From Anthopleura xanthogrammica (taxonomy: Eukaryota; Cnidaria; Anthozoa; Actiniaria; Actiniidae), in the NCBI GenBank assembly GCA_964019055.1, contig OZ025208.1, positions 2,501 to 66,500 of the forward strand: a DNA stretch of 64,000 nt, written 5' to 3'. Shown in pieces: positions 44,456-56,239 of this stretch. Each line of letters starts with the position of its first letter. Position 1 is the stretch's first letter. The notes under the pieces were generated by a model, which did not search any database, had not been told where the DNA came from, and worked only from the letters and a program-made list of their open reading frames with translations. The translations under genes were made by a program, and so were the position numbers.

Positions 44456-45089
44456 TGGAAGGCAATAAGTGGTTAATTAATGCATGCCATACATATTTTC
44501 GTGTTTTCACGCTCGGTAGCTGGTTTCTGTTTAAAAGAAAGCGCACGTTGAATATTTTATTCAGTTGGTTTGCGTCGCTTCTGATTCAAGGACGGAGCTA
44601 ATGTTTGTTGTTTTAAAGGATGCCATGGATTCAATTTTATTCAATTCTTCATGTTCGAGATGTTGACAGCAAAGTTCATAGAGGTAAGGTAATTAACCTG
44701 TGTATTTTTTGCTTGTCACAGCTGTTATTCATAACATACCGTAATGTGTTTATTGAGTAAGAACAGTCTTAATGCTTTCTGCCTGCTTACGGGCATATAC
44801 TTCATGGAAGAATGGCATGAATGTTCTGGCGCATATAGTTTTAGCTAAGGGTTTAGGGTTTGGATAGTCTGCACAATGCCTTTGTTATAATTCAGAAAAA
44901 AACGTTTTTTCGCATAAATCAGCTTTGTTTGAACTGGTACAGGGTACTGCAAGCAGAAACAAGAAATAGCTAAACAACTAAAATGTATGACAAAACCGCA
45001 GGGATTTAAAAATTTGCTTTATTGATCAAGTTTTACAATTATAAAAAATTCTTAATGATTTCTTCTTCTGACTAATACCGTCACCACCA
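44456..45089. other. Single-copy DNA between the telomere-like array and the right arm
   Basis: A donor-like GAG|GTAAGG near 44682 follows a block with no long frame. One GGGTTTAGGGTTTGG occurs near 44850. No gene can be supported. Confidence 0.4.
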
Positions 45090-45179
45090 TATCATCAACA
45101 CATGGGTAAATTGTGCGAGAAATATAGATCCAGAATTTTAAAAACATAAAAATAAGAGAAGAAAAAAAGAAAAAAAATA

Positions 45180-45560
45180 ATAATAAGGAAAAAATACCCG
45201 TAAATACAAAAGAAAAGTTTGAAAACAAAAGAAATCTTCCCGTGGATACTCGCGGGTGTCGCCCAGTTCCCAGCGTATCTCGGTCCTGTTCGTATTTGCA
45301 TATTCACACGTCGAGGACCACGCTTCTTGGTTTGCAAAATGTCTTCTATATTTCAAGCTGAATATTACAGTAAAACCAGCTTTTATTGAAGTACCATTCA
45401 TCCTAAAATAGTAAAGAACATACAACAGTCATTACTGGTAAGAATTATTTCATTTTTACCGCATTTCTCAGTGTTTTATCATCGAAGGGTTAGCAATACG
45501 TGGCGACCAAATTGTCTTAACTCCTGGTTTATCGTCTTTAGGGTTCTACTTCTCTTTCTT
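45180..45560 (-). other. Putative two-exon gene remnant, right arm
   Basis: The minus strand has DDKTLRNA, then GCG|GTAAAA, TTTACTATTTTAG|G and a second exon whose frames include TKKRGPRRVNMQIRTGPRYA and GFTVIFSLKYRRHFANQEAW. One shift is needed to join them. Upstream of DDKTLRNA this copy has several stops, whereas the left copy is open there: each arm is broken where the other is intact. A KGV-x-x-x-QI-x-T-like strand is vaguely reminiscent of CP2/Grainyhead DNA-binding domains, but that is weak. Confidence 0.38.
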
Positions 45561-45896
45561 TCTACTGGAAACACATATCATTAGCTAACTGATACATGTT
45601 TTAAACACTTTCTAATTATTAGTTCGAAAAATGTTTCATGTATAATAGTTGTACACATTTCTTGTACCAAACTCCACCCTCCCCCACCCCCATAGCAGGT
45701 TTTGTTCATCATTGCAAAATCAATCATTTATCATTAATGATTGTTTTTCCTTTGCAGTGGGAATTATTATCCACTGGAAATACTATATGGCATAACCCAT
45801 GGCATGATATTAGGAAATGAACCACAAGTCCATATCATTGTACCTGAAACTGATTGTGTTACAAGATGAAAAGAAACAAAATAGCACTTGATACAA

Positions 45897-46085
45897 ACCT
45901 GAAACAAGAGAATAGACATGTTAACAAACAAGACACCAGTATGTCATTGGACGGCTTGATAACGAACGGTGTCTATCAAAACAAGGAGACACCTGAAACA
46001 AGAGAATACACATGTTACAAACAAGACACCAGTATGTCATTGGACGGCTTGGTAACGAACGGTGTCTATCAAAACAACAACAGAG
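45897..46085. repeat. ~95-bp direct duplication, right-arm mate of the 40.45/40.63 kb pair
   Basis: AAGACACCAGTATGTCATTGGACGGCTTG-TAACGAACGGTGTCTATCAAAACAA occurs twice, 95 bp apart. In the plus frame it reads KQDTSMSLDGLITNGVYQN twice. The complement corresponds to the left-arm EVETLFITKPFDD segments, so which strand was coding is unresolved. Confidence 0.55.
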
Positions 46086-46297
46086 AAATATGAAATAATG
46101 GCAACAAAGAAATAATCAATATACTGATCAACAGATCAGTTTCTGTTGGAAAAAAAAACCAACCTGCAAAAACAAAAAACATTTATGAAATAATGGAAAC
46201 AATGCAGAATTACCCCAATGTTATTATGGCTTAAACCAGAATATAACAAGAGACTGTGGTGACATTCTATGTCATTTTACGCATGATGTCCTACAGA

Positions 46298-46620
46298 TAT
46301 CTACCAGATGATATGTACTGTAGCTTTACATGGTTTACTTAGAGACTGTCGTGACAATCTATGTCATTTGATCTACCAGATGATATGTACTGTAGCTTTA
46401 CATGGTTTACTTAGAGACTGTCATGACAATCTATGTCATTTGATCTACCAGATGATATGTACTGTAGCCTTACATGGTTTACTTAGAGACTGTCATGACA
46501 ATCTATGTCATTTGATCTACCAGATGATATGTACTGTAGCTTTACATGGTTTACTTAGAGACTGTCGTGACAATCTATGTCATTTGATCTACCAGATGAT
46601 ATGTACTGTAGCCTTGCAGG
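46298..46620. repeat. 72-bp minisatellite, ~4.4 copies
   Basis: CAGATGATATGTACTGTAG recurs at 72-bp intervals from 46306, with units nearly identical. Because 72 is a multiple of three, a 146-codon frame (46308-46748) passes through with a 24-residue repeat (ICTVALHGLLRDC...). This is most likely a by-product. Confidence 0.92.
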
Positions 46621-46984
46621 ACCAGATTTGTGGATGTGCTAGGATCATTAGGAATGCATCTGTAATAATAATTAGGGCAATCAGTAGTCAATCAATAGTT
46701 TCTGCCTCCAGGGTTTGTTCAAGCTCTTTAAAAGATCTTGAAATTTAGTTTGAACTTGAAAAGCTCTTGAAACGAATTATTGCACCTTGAAAGTTGCAAA
46801 TCTATTTGTGATTTGGGTGAGAACATATCAGCAAGACTCTAGGCACTGGTGTAGTGAACTGATAAAATAGTGTTAAGTAAACCCCCTTCAATTTTCCACA
46901 AATCTTGATCCTAAAAAATAGAAGGAACTGATGCGACTGGAAAATACCCTCCACTATACAGTCAATCCCTAGTAGTGTCACAGC

Positions 46985-47110
46985 ATTCTGATTGGATATA
47001 GTCTCACATACTTTAATTCATCCATTCAACAGCTTGTCTAGCAAGCCAGCTGGATTTAACAAGGAAATAACAGACAAAAAAGGGCACTTCTGACAGACAG
47101 ACAGGTAAGG
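46985..47110. repeat. Conserved ~100-bp segment, right-arm copy 1
   Basis: Complement of the 39.2-kb copy: GGATATAGTCTCACATAC, CAACAGCTTGTCTAGCAAGCCAGCTGG and a CTGACAGACAGACAG|GTAAGG donor-like end at 47104. Confidence 0.55.
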
Positions 47111-47731
47111 TTATCAGATTATTAAATGTATACATTTGCATAATCCTCCATTATCTTCACTTGCTTTTAACAAGGGCAGTAAGGGGGATCTCTGCACAGT
47201 TCACAATAATTAAAAAGGAACAATCATGGTTCATAAAAGTTAATTTTAAGCATTCATGATTCACAAATATTATAACATGCTAGAAAATATCTCTACACTA
47301 CTTATTACACTATATTTATGGAATGCACCTCAGCCCTCAGTTTTGTTGACTTTGTGCAACAATGTCTGTGATGCCACAACTCAGACAAACAAAGCTCAGA
47401 AAAAAAAATTCTCATCTCCTATTTCTACCATCTGGTTTTTATTGACAACTTTTTAAAAAAATACACAATGTTTTATAAAATAAAGTGAAATAAGATGTAT
47501 GTTTCTCCGAGTTCTTTTAAGTATCATTTTATTTGTCTGAGTCATGCATCTATTTAACGGGCTATTTTTAGAACCGACACGCAGCTCTATAGCAGCATAT
47601 ATTCCTTTTTTTAATATATTTTAGCTTTATCTAGGTTTTTCTATTTACTTTACTTTTCACTATATATTCAATTTATTATTTTCTTAGAATTGAAGATGTA
47701 GAGCTACTATGTAGATATGCTTCAATAAATC

Positions 47732-47817
<86 letters not shown>

Positions 47818-47818
47818 C
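47732..47818. repeat. (ATT)n microsatellite
   Basis: About 29 uninterrupted ATT units. Confidence 0.97.
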
Positions 47819-48179
47819 ATTATCTATTTAACTTCTATACCTCAACCCAAACCTAGATTTTTGGTCTGTTTTAATGCCTGAATAGTCTGTAACATGCTTT
47901 TTAAATGGTTCTAAAAGTGAGTGATTGGACAGTTCCAGGGAAACCTGCACTCACTCTTTGCCCTTAACAAATGTTTGGGCCACACTGTTGTGGCATCTAC
48001 TGTGTTAGGATCTAGAAAATACTAAGGTTTCTAAATCATATAACTTAAGTTTGACTGCCTGCCATTGCCGATTAACATGCATGTGGTTCTAAAACTAGAT
48101 AACTTGTACCCTGGGTTCCAAATACCCCCTACTGCCTTTGTTTTAATTGCATGAAAAAGGTCATTTCTCTAACCAACAT

Positions 48180-48305
48180 TTGCTTTTCTACAACAGCTTG
48201 CAAGACTTAACAGAATTCAAGCAAAGCTCATCTACAAAACCAGCTGAATTTGACTAGAGTAACAAAGACAAACAGTGGCAGTGCAAACTGACAGGAAGGT
48301 AGGTT
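48180..48305. repeat. Conserved ~100-bp segment, right-arm copy 2
   Basis: CAACAGCTTGCAAGA, AAAACCAGCTGAATTTGAC, AACAAAGACAAACAGTGGC and AACTGACAGGAAGGTAGG match the complement of the other copies. Confidence 0.5.
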
Positions 48306-48666
48306 TCCTGATTAATACTAGCTTTACTATGAGATTTTTATTTAGGAAATATGGCCATTCAAAAAGAATTAATAAAAAATACCATTTGATATGTTAATAG
48401 TACAAGTGCATATCATGAGTGGTATTAAACCACTTGCATAAAATACGAGTGGTATCTTTCATTAATTCTTTAAGAACAAATATAGTATTTCCTTTCCATA
48501 ATACATCTGCATAAAATACTGTTTTCTGAAGTAAAAAGTATGCTTCCAAAGGCATAAAGTTATCAGATGTGTGTAATTAATTAATTGCATGTGGAATCAA
48601 GAAAAAATCCACAAGCAAACAGCAGTCAGAAACAAGTATTTTATGTAGTTGTATTATTAAGGCATT

Positions 48667-50056
48667 AAAACCCTAATTCAATATTTTCAGTATTGATTCT
48701 GCATGAAGTAAATGGTTGAATGGTAAAATATTTTTATAACATTTGTGTGATGCATCTTGGAGATATTAAGGTTTATACTTCCAATATGTTAACGCTGTGA
48801 CGTATCTGGGGGAATTATTAAATAAACAAAACTTTTCTGGGGCAGTAAAACATCATTTATAAAACATCATCATCTTACTCAGGGTTTATAGAAAGATTAT
48901 TGTAAATTTGTTTTCTGATAGAAGTCAGTGTTTCAATTTACAAATGATGACACACTCAAATGCATCCAGATACGTCACAACATTAACCCTTTCACTCCTA
49001 TGGCGCCCGAAACCGCCCGTAAAAAACGCACCTTAAATGAAAAATTCCAGCTTCAACAATTTTGATCAAGTTGATCTAAATACCGGTCTAAAATTTTAAC
49101 TAGCAAACAGAACAACTTTTAAAATCAAAAAACCTGCACAAATGTACAAAATTATAACGAAAAAAACTTTAAACATTTTTGGAAAACCAAAAACCACTGT
49201 TTTTGATGTCATTTCCCAAAGCCAAAAATCACACTTTTTCATCGCATTTTTTTCATGCAATTTTTATTTCTACTCAAACAATACCCTTACACAGGATAGT
49301 TTGGACCTAGTACTTGGCTTTTGGTGCTTTTTTTTTCATCAATTCATTCCACACAGCGAGCGACAACCCTTTTCCTCGACCCATTTCATTGCTTATCAAT
49401 TTTCACTACTCTATTTTGCAATGCATTCTGGGAAAAATTCAAGGATTTTTTTTCTCAAAATAGAGCCACTAGGTCCTACTGCCCAAATCTCAGCTTCAGA
49501 GCATTCTCCACAAGCCAAATATTAAATAAAATCCCTCAGCAGGTCCTGGCTGTCCATCCTTTCAGAGCTCATAGGATAATTGCGCCAAAAATTCTAACTC
49601 GTACGAATGTACATGATCCACGAACTTTTGACACTAAAATCCCTTCATACTTTAAGCTGTCTTAGGGCTTCATGATGCCCTCCAGCACTCCATAGATGAA
49701 CAAAATGGCTCTCAAAATCTCTGGTTTTCCAAAATAGTCGAAAACAAGGCAGCCCAATTCCAAGAAGAACGGCTTCAAGCGGGAACTAATTATGCAGCTA
49801 GTAAACGTCATCCCTCATTTACATAAAACACTGACCGAGTCAATCAAAACTCCAAATATTGTCTTGCTAGGGCTTGGAGAACGTTTAGGTCCAGAAAAAC
49901 ACTGAAAAACCTCCAGGAGTCAAAGGATTAACATATTGGAAGTATAAACCTTAATATCTCCAAGATGCATTGCTCAAAACATATAAATATATTTTACCAT
50001 TCAACTATTCACTTCATGTAGAATCAATTTTGAAAATATTGAGTTAGAAGTTATAG
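48667..50056. repeat. Local inverted repeat, one arm split by a transposon
   Basis: 48667-48805 is complementary to 48963-48986 plus 49928-50056. GCATCTTGGAGATATTAAGG and TTCCAATATGTTAA are shared by both arms, as is GTGACGTATCTGG. The first arm keeps a single TTAA at 48789-48792, exactly where the second arm carries the piggyBac-like element with duplicated TTAA. Confidence 0.85.
48987..49927. mobile_element. piggyBac-like non-autonomous element, copy 2
   Basis: CCCTTTCACTCCT at the left and AGGAGTCAAAGGA at the right (last base mutated) are flanked by TTAA at 48983-48986 and 49928-49931. It is 941 bp, matching copy 1 at 8724-10498 with scattered differences and a ~70-bp internal deletion, and lacks the 760-bp nested element. 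No transposase. Confidence 0.88.
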
Positions 50057-50099
50057 GCACTTAAACAACACAAGACCTGTGACTCTTCACTAGTCATTG

Positions 50100-51310
50100 A
50101 CTGACAGCTCTAAAACCACAGACTGCAACCGCGTCACCCACTGACACCTAGCCAACTATTGAATAACACTTTGCCATCCATCAACTGACAGCTCATCAAC
50201 CACTGACTGACACCTTACCAACCACTAACTGACACCTTACCAACCACTGACTGACACCTTACCAACCATTGACTCACACCTTATCAACCACCGACTGACA
50301 CCTTACCAACCATTGACTCACACCTTACCAACCACTGACTGACACCTTACTAACCACCGACTCACACACTATCAACCACTGACTGACACCTTATCAACCA
50401 CTGACTGACACCTTATCAACCACTGACTGACACCGTATCAACCACTGACTCACACCGTATCAACCACTGACTCACACACTATCAACCACTGACTGACAAC
50501 TTATCAACCACTGACTGACACCGTATCAACCATTGACTGACACCTTATCAACCACTGACTGACACCTTATAAACCACTGACTGACACCTTACCAACCACT
50601 GACTCACACCTTACCAACCACTGACTGACACCTTACCAACCACTGACTGACACCTTACCAACCACCGACTGACACCGTATCAACCACTGACACCTTACCA
50701 ACCATTGACTCACACCTTATCAACCACCGACTGACACCTTACCAACCATTGACTCACACCTTACCAACCACTGGCTGACACCTTATCAACCACTGACTCA
50801 CACACTATCAACCACTGACTGACAACTTATCAACCACTGACTGACACCGTATCAACCACTGACTCACACCGTATCAACCACTGACTCACACACTATCAAC
50901 CACTGACTGACAACTTATCAACCACTGACTGACACCGTATCAACCACTGACTGACACCTTATCAACCACTGACTGACACCTTATAAACCACTGACTGACA
51001 CCTTACCAACCACTGACTGACACCATACCAACCACTGACTAACACCGTACCAACCACTGACTGACACCGTACCAACCACTGACTGACACACTATCAACCA
51101 CTGGCTGACAACGTATCAACCACTGACTGACACTGTATCAACCACTGACTGACACCGTATCAACCACTGACCGACACCTTACCAACCACTGACTGACACC
51201 GTATAAACCACTGACTCACACACTATCAACCACTGTCTCACACCTTATCAACCACTGACTGACACCTTACCAACCACTTACTGACACCTTATCAACCTGA
51301 CTGATACAAC
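50100..51310. repeat. 22-bp minisatellite, right-arm copy (~54 units)
   Basis: The unit is CAACCACTGACTGACACCTTAC, the complement of the 36.4-37.0 kb array but twice as long. Variant strings (GTATCAACCACTGACTCACACAC then GACAACTTATC) recur as blocks about 400 bp apart, showing segmental duplication within the array. Confidence 0.95.
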
Positions 51311-51616
51311 CATCAACTGACACCTAGCTATCTATTGACCAATCACTGACTGATATTTCACTGGTAAAGACAACCTGTCATGGGCTATCATTTGTCATAA
51401 TACTAGAAATATTTAATTCACTGCTTCTGCCTTTACAACAAGTTATTTATAATTGTTTATCTATTACTTTCAGAAAACACAAACCTGTCTTGTGCACAGC
51501 AATATAACAAGAAGAAAAGAAGAAGCATAGTCTAGAATAACAACCAGAAGAAAGGATACCTGAAATTTCAAGAAGATTATCAGGCTATTATTTTTCAAAA
51601 CAAAAACAAAAAATAT

Positions 51617-51744
51617 CAGGGCTCAAGATAGCAGTCTGCACATGCAAACCAAATCTTATTATTACTGACAGATGAAAATCATTTATCAAAATTTACTTCT
51701 CACCAAAAATAAGTGTGGCTAAGATTTTTATATTTTGAGCCCTG
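51617..51744. mobile_element. MITE of the CAGGGCTYRAAATA family, copy 5
   Basis: CAGGGCTCAAGATAG at the left and TATTTTGAGCCCTG at the right. Mirrored mate of 35948-36138 but ~63 bp shorter. Confidence 0.7.
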
Positions 51745-52722
51745 GTAAAGAAAAAAAAACAGAAAGAAAGAAAGAAGTAAAAAGAGAAAGAGAGAGAGGA
51801 AAGAAAAATTGTGAGAAAAAAATAAATAATAGAAATAATGTGACCCTATTTCGTAATGACATCACCAACCAAAACAAATTGCTATTTCACAATGAAATGG
51901 TACCAAATACATCAACAAAATAAAAATTTGAAATGATTCAACTTTAAAAAATTCCATTTTGAAGAAAAAAAATATTTCAAAAATGTTTTTACCAAATTTT
52001 ATAAAAGATTCATCACTCTGATTCACTCAAACAAACAATATGTTGTTAACATGTGACGTCATTATGAAATAGGGCAATTAAAAGATATTTTCCTAGCTAG
52101 AGGACTGGCAACACAAATCTCATAGTTCAACCAAATAATTGTGGCTCTGATAGCTTCACATCTAAAATGTTCTAAATTTTGGTTTTGCTTTCATTAGAAT
52201 TCCTCATTAAGATTTTCAGATAAACTTATATGCCTTCATTTTATAATATCAGACTTCATGATTGAGGCATAAGAGAAAAAACAAAAGACTAGGAGGGAAA
52301 AACAACAACAAAAATTAACAAATTACAGCTTCATAGAATAATGAAATAGCTGATCACCCATGCAGGTCTAGTTATACAGTAGATAACCATCCCTGCCAGT
52401 CCTCTAGCCACTAATATTAGATACAGGAGAGTGTGTACATACCCAAAACTGAAACAGCTTTAACATTTTGAATATTCCTAATCAAGGAAGGAAAAAATAA
52501 GGTTTTCCATAGCAGCTAGTAAGTGGGTTCTCAGTAAAGAAAAAAACAATCAAAAACAATGAACAGTAGTATCGGTGCTGCTCCATTTCAATTTCTACCT
52601 TTTCACACAATTCTATTGCCAATATTTCAACTGGCTGGTCATTTTAAGTTATGTTTTAAACTTTACTGAGAACCCTCCACTAGTTAGTCACACTCTCCTA
52701 TATCTAATATTATTATCATGTA

Positions 52723-52971
52723 TTATTTGTACACCAGAAAAATGAAATACACTTGATACCTCCCACGAGGTCCTGCCAGCACCAAACAGAAGCTGCCCCA
52801 CAAGGCCAGGAAACCAATAATGGTGGTACAATATTGCTGCTCTTGGCAGAGTCTAACCTTGAGGCCATGATCAGATGACTGCTCTGGTGGTGAAGGTTGT
52901 CGGTAAGGATACCAGAGGATGGTCCTCTGCAGATTTCGTGGGATTGCGCCGGTGGCATGAATGCCAGTCAC
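52723..52971 (-). other. Conserved putative exon, right arm
   Basis: Mirrored copy of 35298-35546, identical in both overlapping reading frames, with the same acceptor-like pyrimidine tract and the same donor-like sites. The identity does not discriminate coding from recent DNA homogenisation. Confidence 0.35.
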
Positions 52972-53239
52972 TGTGAAGGTTAGTGTAAGTAGGAGCAGAG
53001 ATAATCATACCTCACTATTCATGGGTGTGTACAGCAGTGATAACATTAGGGTGGTGTGTTCAATAGACTTGCATAAGAAACCAATCAGACTTCCATAAAG
53101 TAGATCATCAAGCTGGGAAGACTAGGAGTTGAATCATTTCTAGGTGATCTAATCTTGCGTTCAATGATGTTTGGCTAGACTGATATACAAGGTTCTATCA
53201 TAGGATTGTAATTTAATAAGTTTTTTTCACCAGCAAAAC

Positions 53240-53550
53240 AAGACCTCAGTTTCTTCAAAATGTTAAACATTCTCTATGATCTTTTAAAATAAATTAATCA
53301 CATGAAAAAATCAAATTAAAGCAAACTGAAACAGATGAAAAATACTATATCAATTTTATCATGATCAAAATTTAATTTAATGAAAAGCAAGAAATACAGA
53401 ACCCAATTCTAGATAAAATGCTTGAATGTAAAAGAGAAATATTCTCAAACAAGAAAAATCAACAAACCAATAACAGTCTAAGTAACACATGACAGAAATA
53501 AATTTTTTTGTGAATTTCTTGTTTTTTTTTTTTCATGAAACTGAGGTCTT
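53240..53550. mobile_element. 311-bp MITE with AAGACCTCAGTTTC termini, right arm
   Basis: Same length, termini and flanks (AGCAAAAC and AACAAAAC, complements of the left-arm pair) as 34719-35029. Insertion therefore predates arm duplication or was copied by conversion. Confidence 0.8.
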
Positions 53551-55134
53551 AACAAAACCTGTTATCATTTCAATACACAATTGGAATTAACCAAATTAGT
53601 CCAAGTATACAAATTTAGCACTGTCAAATCATTTGAAATACAAAGCATCATCTGAAAATGAATTAGAAAATATTTCAGCTTCAAAGAAATTAGTTTTTGG
53701 GAAATGGGACGAAAACATTTCCATTTTAAGTTTACACATTCAAAAGGTAAATATGCTCTCAAAAATCAATTTAAAATCAACCAAAGCAACTACAAAACAA
53801 GTATCACTCTGTCAAATCAAACAAAATTTTTCTTCACAATAAAATCATTTTTGATACATCATACTGATATACTCTGCCTAAATTTCAAGACGTATCATTT
53901 TGTCAAATCAAAAAAAATTTCTTCAAATTAATATTATTTTTGATATGTCATGCCAACAAAGTCTGACTAAATTTCAGTATTTCTCAATTTCTTACCATAT
54001 TTTTCAAAATATATGATGGGAAAACACCCAAAATTAGCTGTGCAGAAATATAACAAAGAGAAAGTGGAGACAAATACATACAAGCCAAACAAGGCAAATG
54101 TAAATGAAAAATGAATGAATAGAGGACAACAAGGTGAGCCATCAAAGAATGGCATTGAAACACCATACCTCACATTCAAGAAACTATTAAACTTGAAGAA
54201 AATGAAATATCATTACATTGAAGTAAAACCAAGAGTTGATTTACTATGAATTATTTTGTCCAAAGCACTTGTATTATATGCACAAACTGTCCAAATATTA
54301 AACATTTTGAAACGAAATACTTGATAATTTAAACATTGGCAGAAAACTGAAGGCTCCTTTTTACATTGTGATACATGTTAGTTGCTCCTGATTTGGAAAT
54401 TCAAATATTGACAGTGCAAATATTCATCTTTCACTATTCATGATTGGCCAATTTACTTCTATTATGAAGTTCTTTTGCTGGTGAAAAAAACTGATCTTAG
54501 GAAATAAACACAAGATAAAATATAAGAAAAAGATTCAGAGTTCATATCAACCATGTGAAACTAGGAATAAACCGGAGGCTCTTTTCTTTAGCAAATTAAG
54601 ATAAACTAATTTTTTGGTCTTGAACAAAATATAACCAGTGACCATATAACAGCCATATAACAGCTCGGTTCCCATTAATTCGAATTTGATTGAGTAGATT
54701 TTGTATGACCATCATCATTTTTTTGATGAGATTTGTCCCAAAATTGAGACAGTTGCCCTTTATTTCATTGCACCTAACTCTCGTAATCCCACATATTTTT
54801 GCCTGATATGAAATCTACTCAGTTAAAATAAGTTTTAAATTTATCGAACAAGTCCCTTTCATATTTAGACATCAATGAACAAATTGTAGGTCTAGGCCTT
54901 TTTTAGCCAACAGTTATACAGCACAAACTTATTTTATCACTAGTTCTGTGATCAAAAATCTTTCATTAAAATTATCTATTGGCCTTATATGTTATGGATA
55001 TTTAGATATGAAGTATTTTGTGATTTCTCCAAATAGCTCATGACTGTCGGCTGCAAAAGGCACAGTATAAACATAGTCCTCTTAGCACTTAATACTAAAT
55101 TAATCAATGTCAACTGAATTAATAATCATAGGTC

Positions 55135-55230
55135 TGGTAACCTAGGAGATATTGAATAAATTATAAGCCCAATCCCCTAGGAGATATTGAATAAATTATA
55201 GGCCCAATCCCCTAGGAGATACTGAATTAA
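55135..55230. repeat. 35-38-bp repeat with CCTAGGAGATA, right arm
   Basis: Mirrored counterpart of 33085-33215; three units, two of them identical (AATCCCCTAGGAGATA). Confidence 0.75.
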
Positions 55231-55434
55231 TTATTTATCTAATGAATTAATTATAGACTTAGTCCATTCTTAAGTCATGAATTCATTCATAAACTTCCAT
55301 TCATTTATAAGGACTTCGGCTTAGTTTTTTCTATTAAATTACATGTTGGTAGTTTCCTTTTCGGGATAGACCATCTCATTTTTCACAAGTTTAGTAGCCT
55401 AGAAACTTCGTTATTTTAGTCTTCGCAAACCATG

Positions 55435-55615
55435 CTTGATAATCACACATGCTTTATGGATATCTGAATACTGCCTTATAGTCTATTGATCATACCACCC
55501 TAAGATATACATCACTGTTGTGCAGTAAAACCTATGGGTATTGGGGTGTGGTCATTTTTATAAGTCTCCTATTTGCACTAATCCTCACAGGACCAAGGCT
55601 GGCTTTGCCATCGAG
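55435..55615 (+). pseudogene. Frameshifted right-arm copy of the 32.8-kb exon
   Basis: Same sequence as the complement of 32720-32902 through the pyrimidine tract, CCTCACAG, CCATCGAG|GTAATC, but with an extra base and a substitution at the KSMDH position (reads CTTATAGTCTATTGA), which introduces a frameshift and stop. Confidence 0.45.
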
Positions 55616-56139
55616 GTAATCTCATGAGTCTGTAGGGGGTTGAGAGTCTGATATCCCTATTGACAGTGTTCACCATCAGAGCAGCCACCTGGTTGTGGTT
55701 TCATAAGATGGCTCTTGTCAGGACAGTAAGTACTGCCTGGTCCTGGTCTACTGGGGTAGTGAGACTTGGTGCTGGTAGGACCCTGGGGAGGTATTTTTTT
55801 TGGAAGTCCAAAAAGGGTGTGGAGAGGGTAAAGATGGAATTCATTAAAAAACACAGGAAAACTACCAAGTCCAAAAATGAAAAATTTATTACAAACACCA
55901 AACAACTTACAAGAGAAAAAATAACCAAGGGAAAAATTGACCAAGGGAAAAAAATTCTAAGTCTATTTTTGCAACTTACCAAAAAGTTCCTAAGTGCCCA
56001 CTTGTCTGTGTCTGTCTGTCTGACTCCTGGAAAATTTCAAAGTATAAGTCAGAGAAAGTCATACAAAATCCCTCCCACTGTACTAAGTAAATTCTCTCTC
56101 CCCTACCCCAACACACTTTCCCTCCCCCCAGTAGGCTTC

Positions 56140-56235
56140 AACCCCCCCCCCCCCCCATATGTCACTTATCCCCTCCCCCCAATTTTTCGTTTATCCCCTC
56201 CCCCTATATGTTGCATCCCCTCCCCCCATATGAGT
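56140..56235. repeat. Short decayed counterpart of the 25-bp array
   Basis: C-rich tracts separated by CATATGTCACTTATCCCC, TTCGTTTATCCCC and TATATGTTGCATCCCC units mirror the 31.9-32.2 kb array, which is three to four times longer. Confidence 0.7.
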
Positions 56236-56239
56236 TAAA

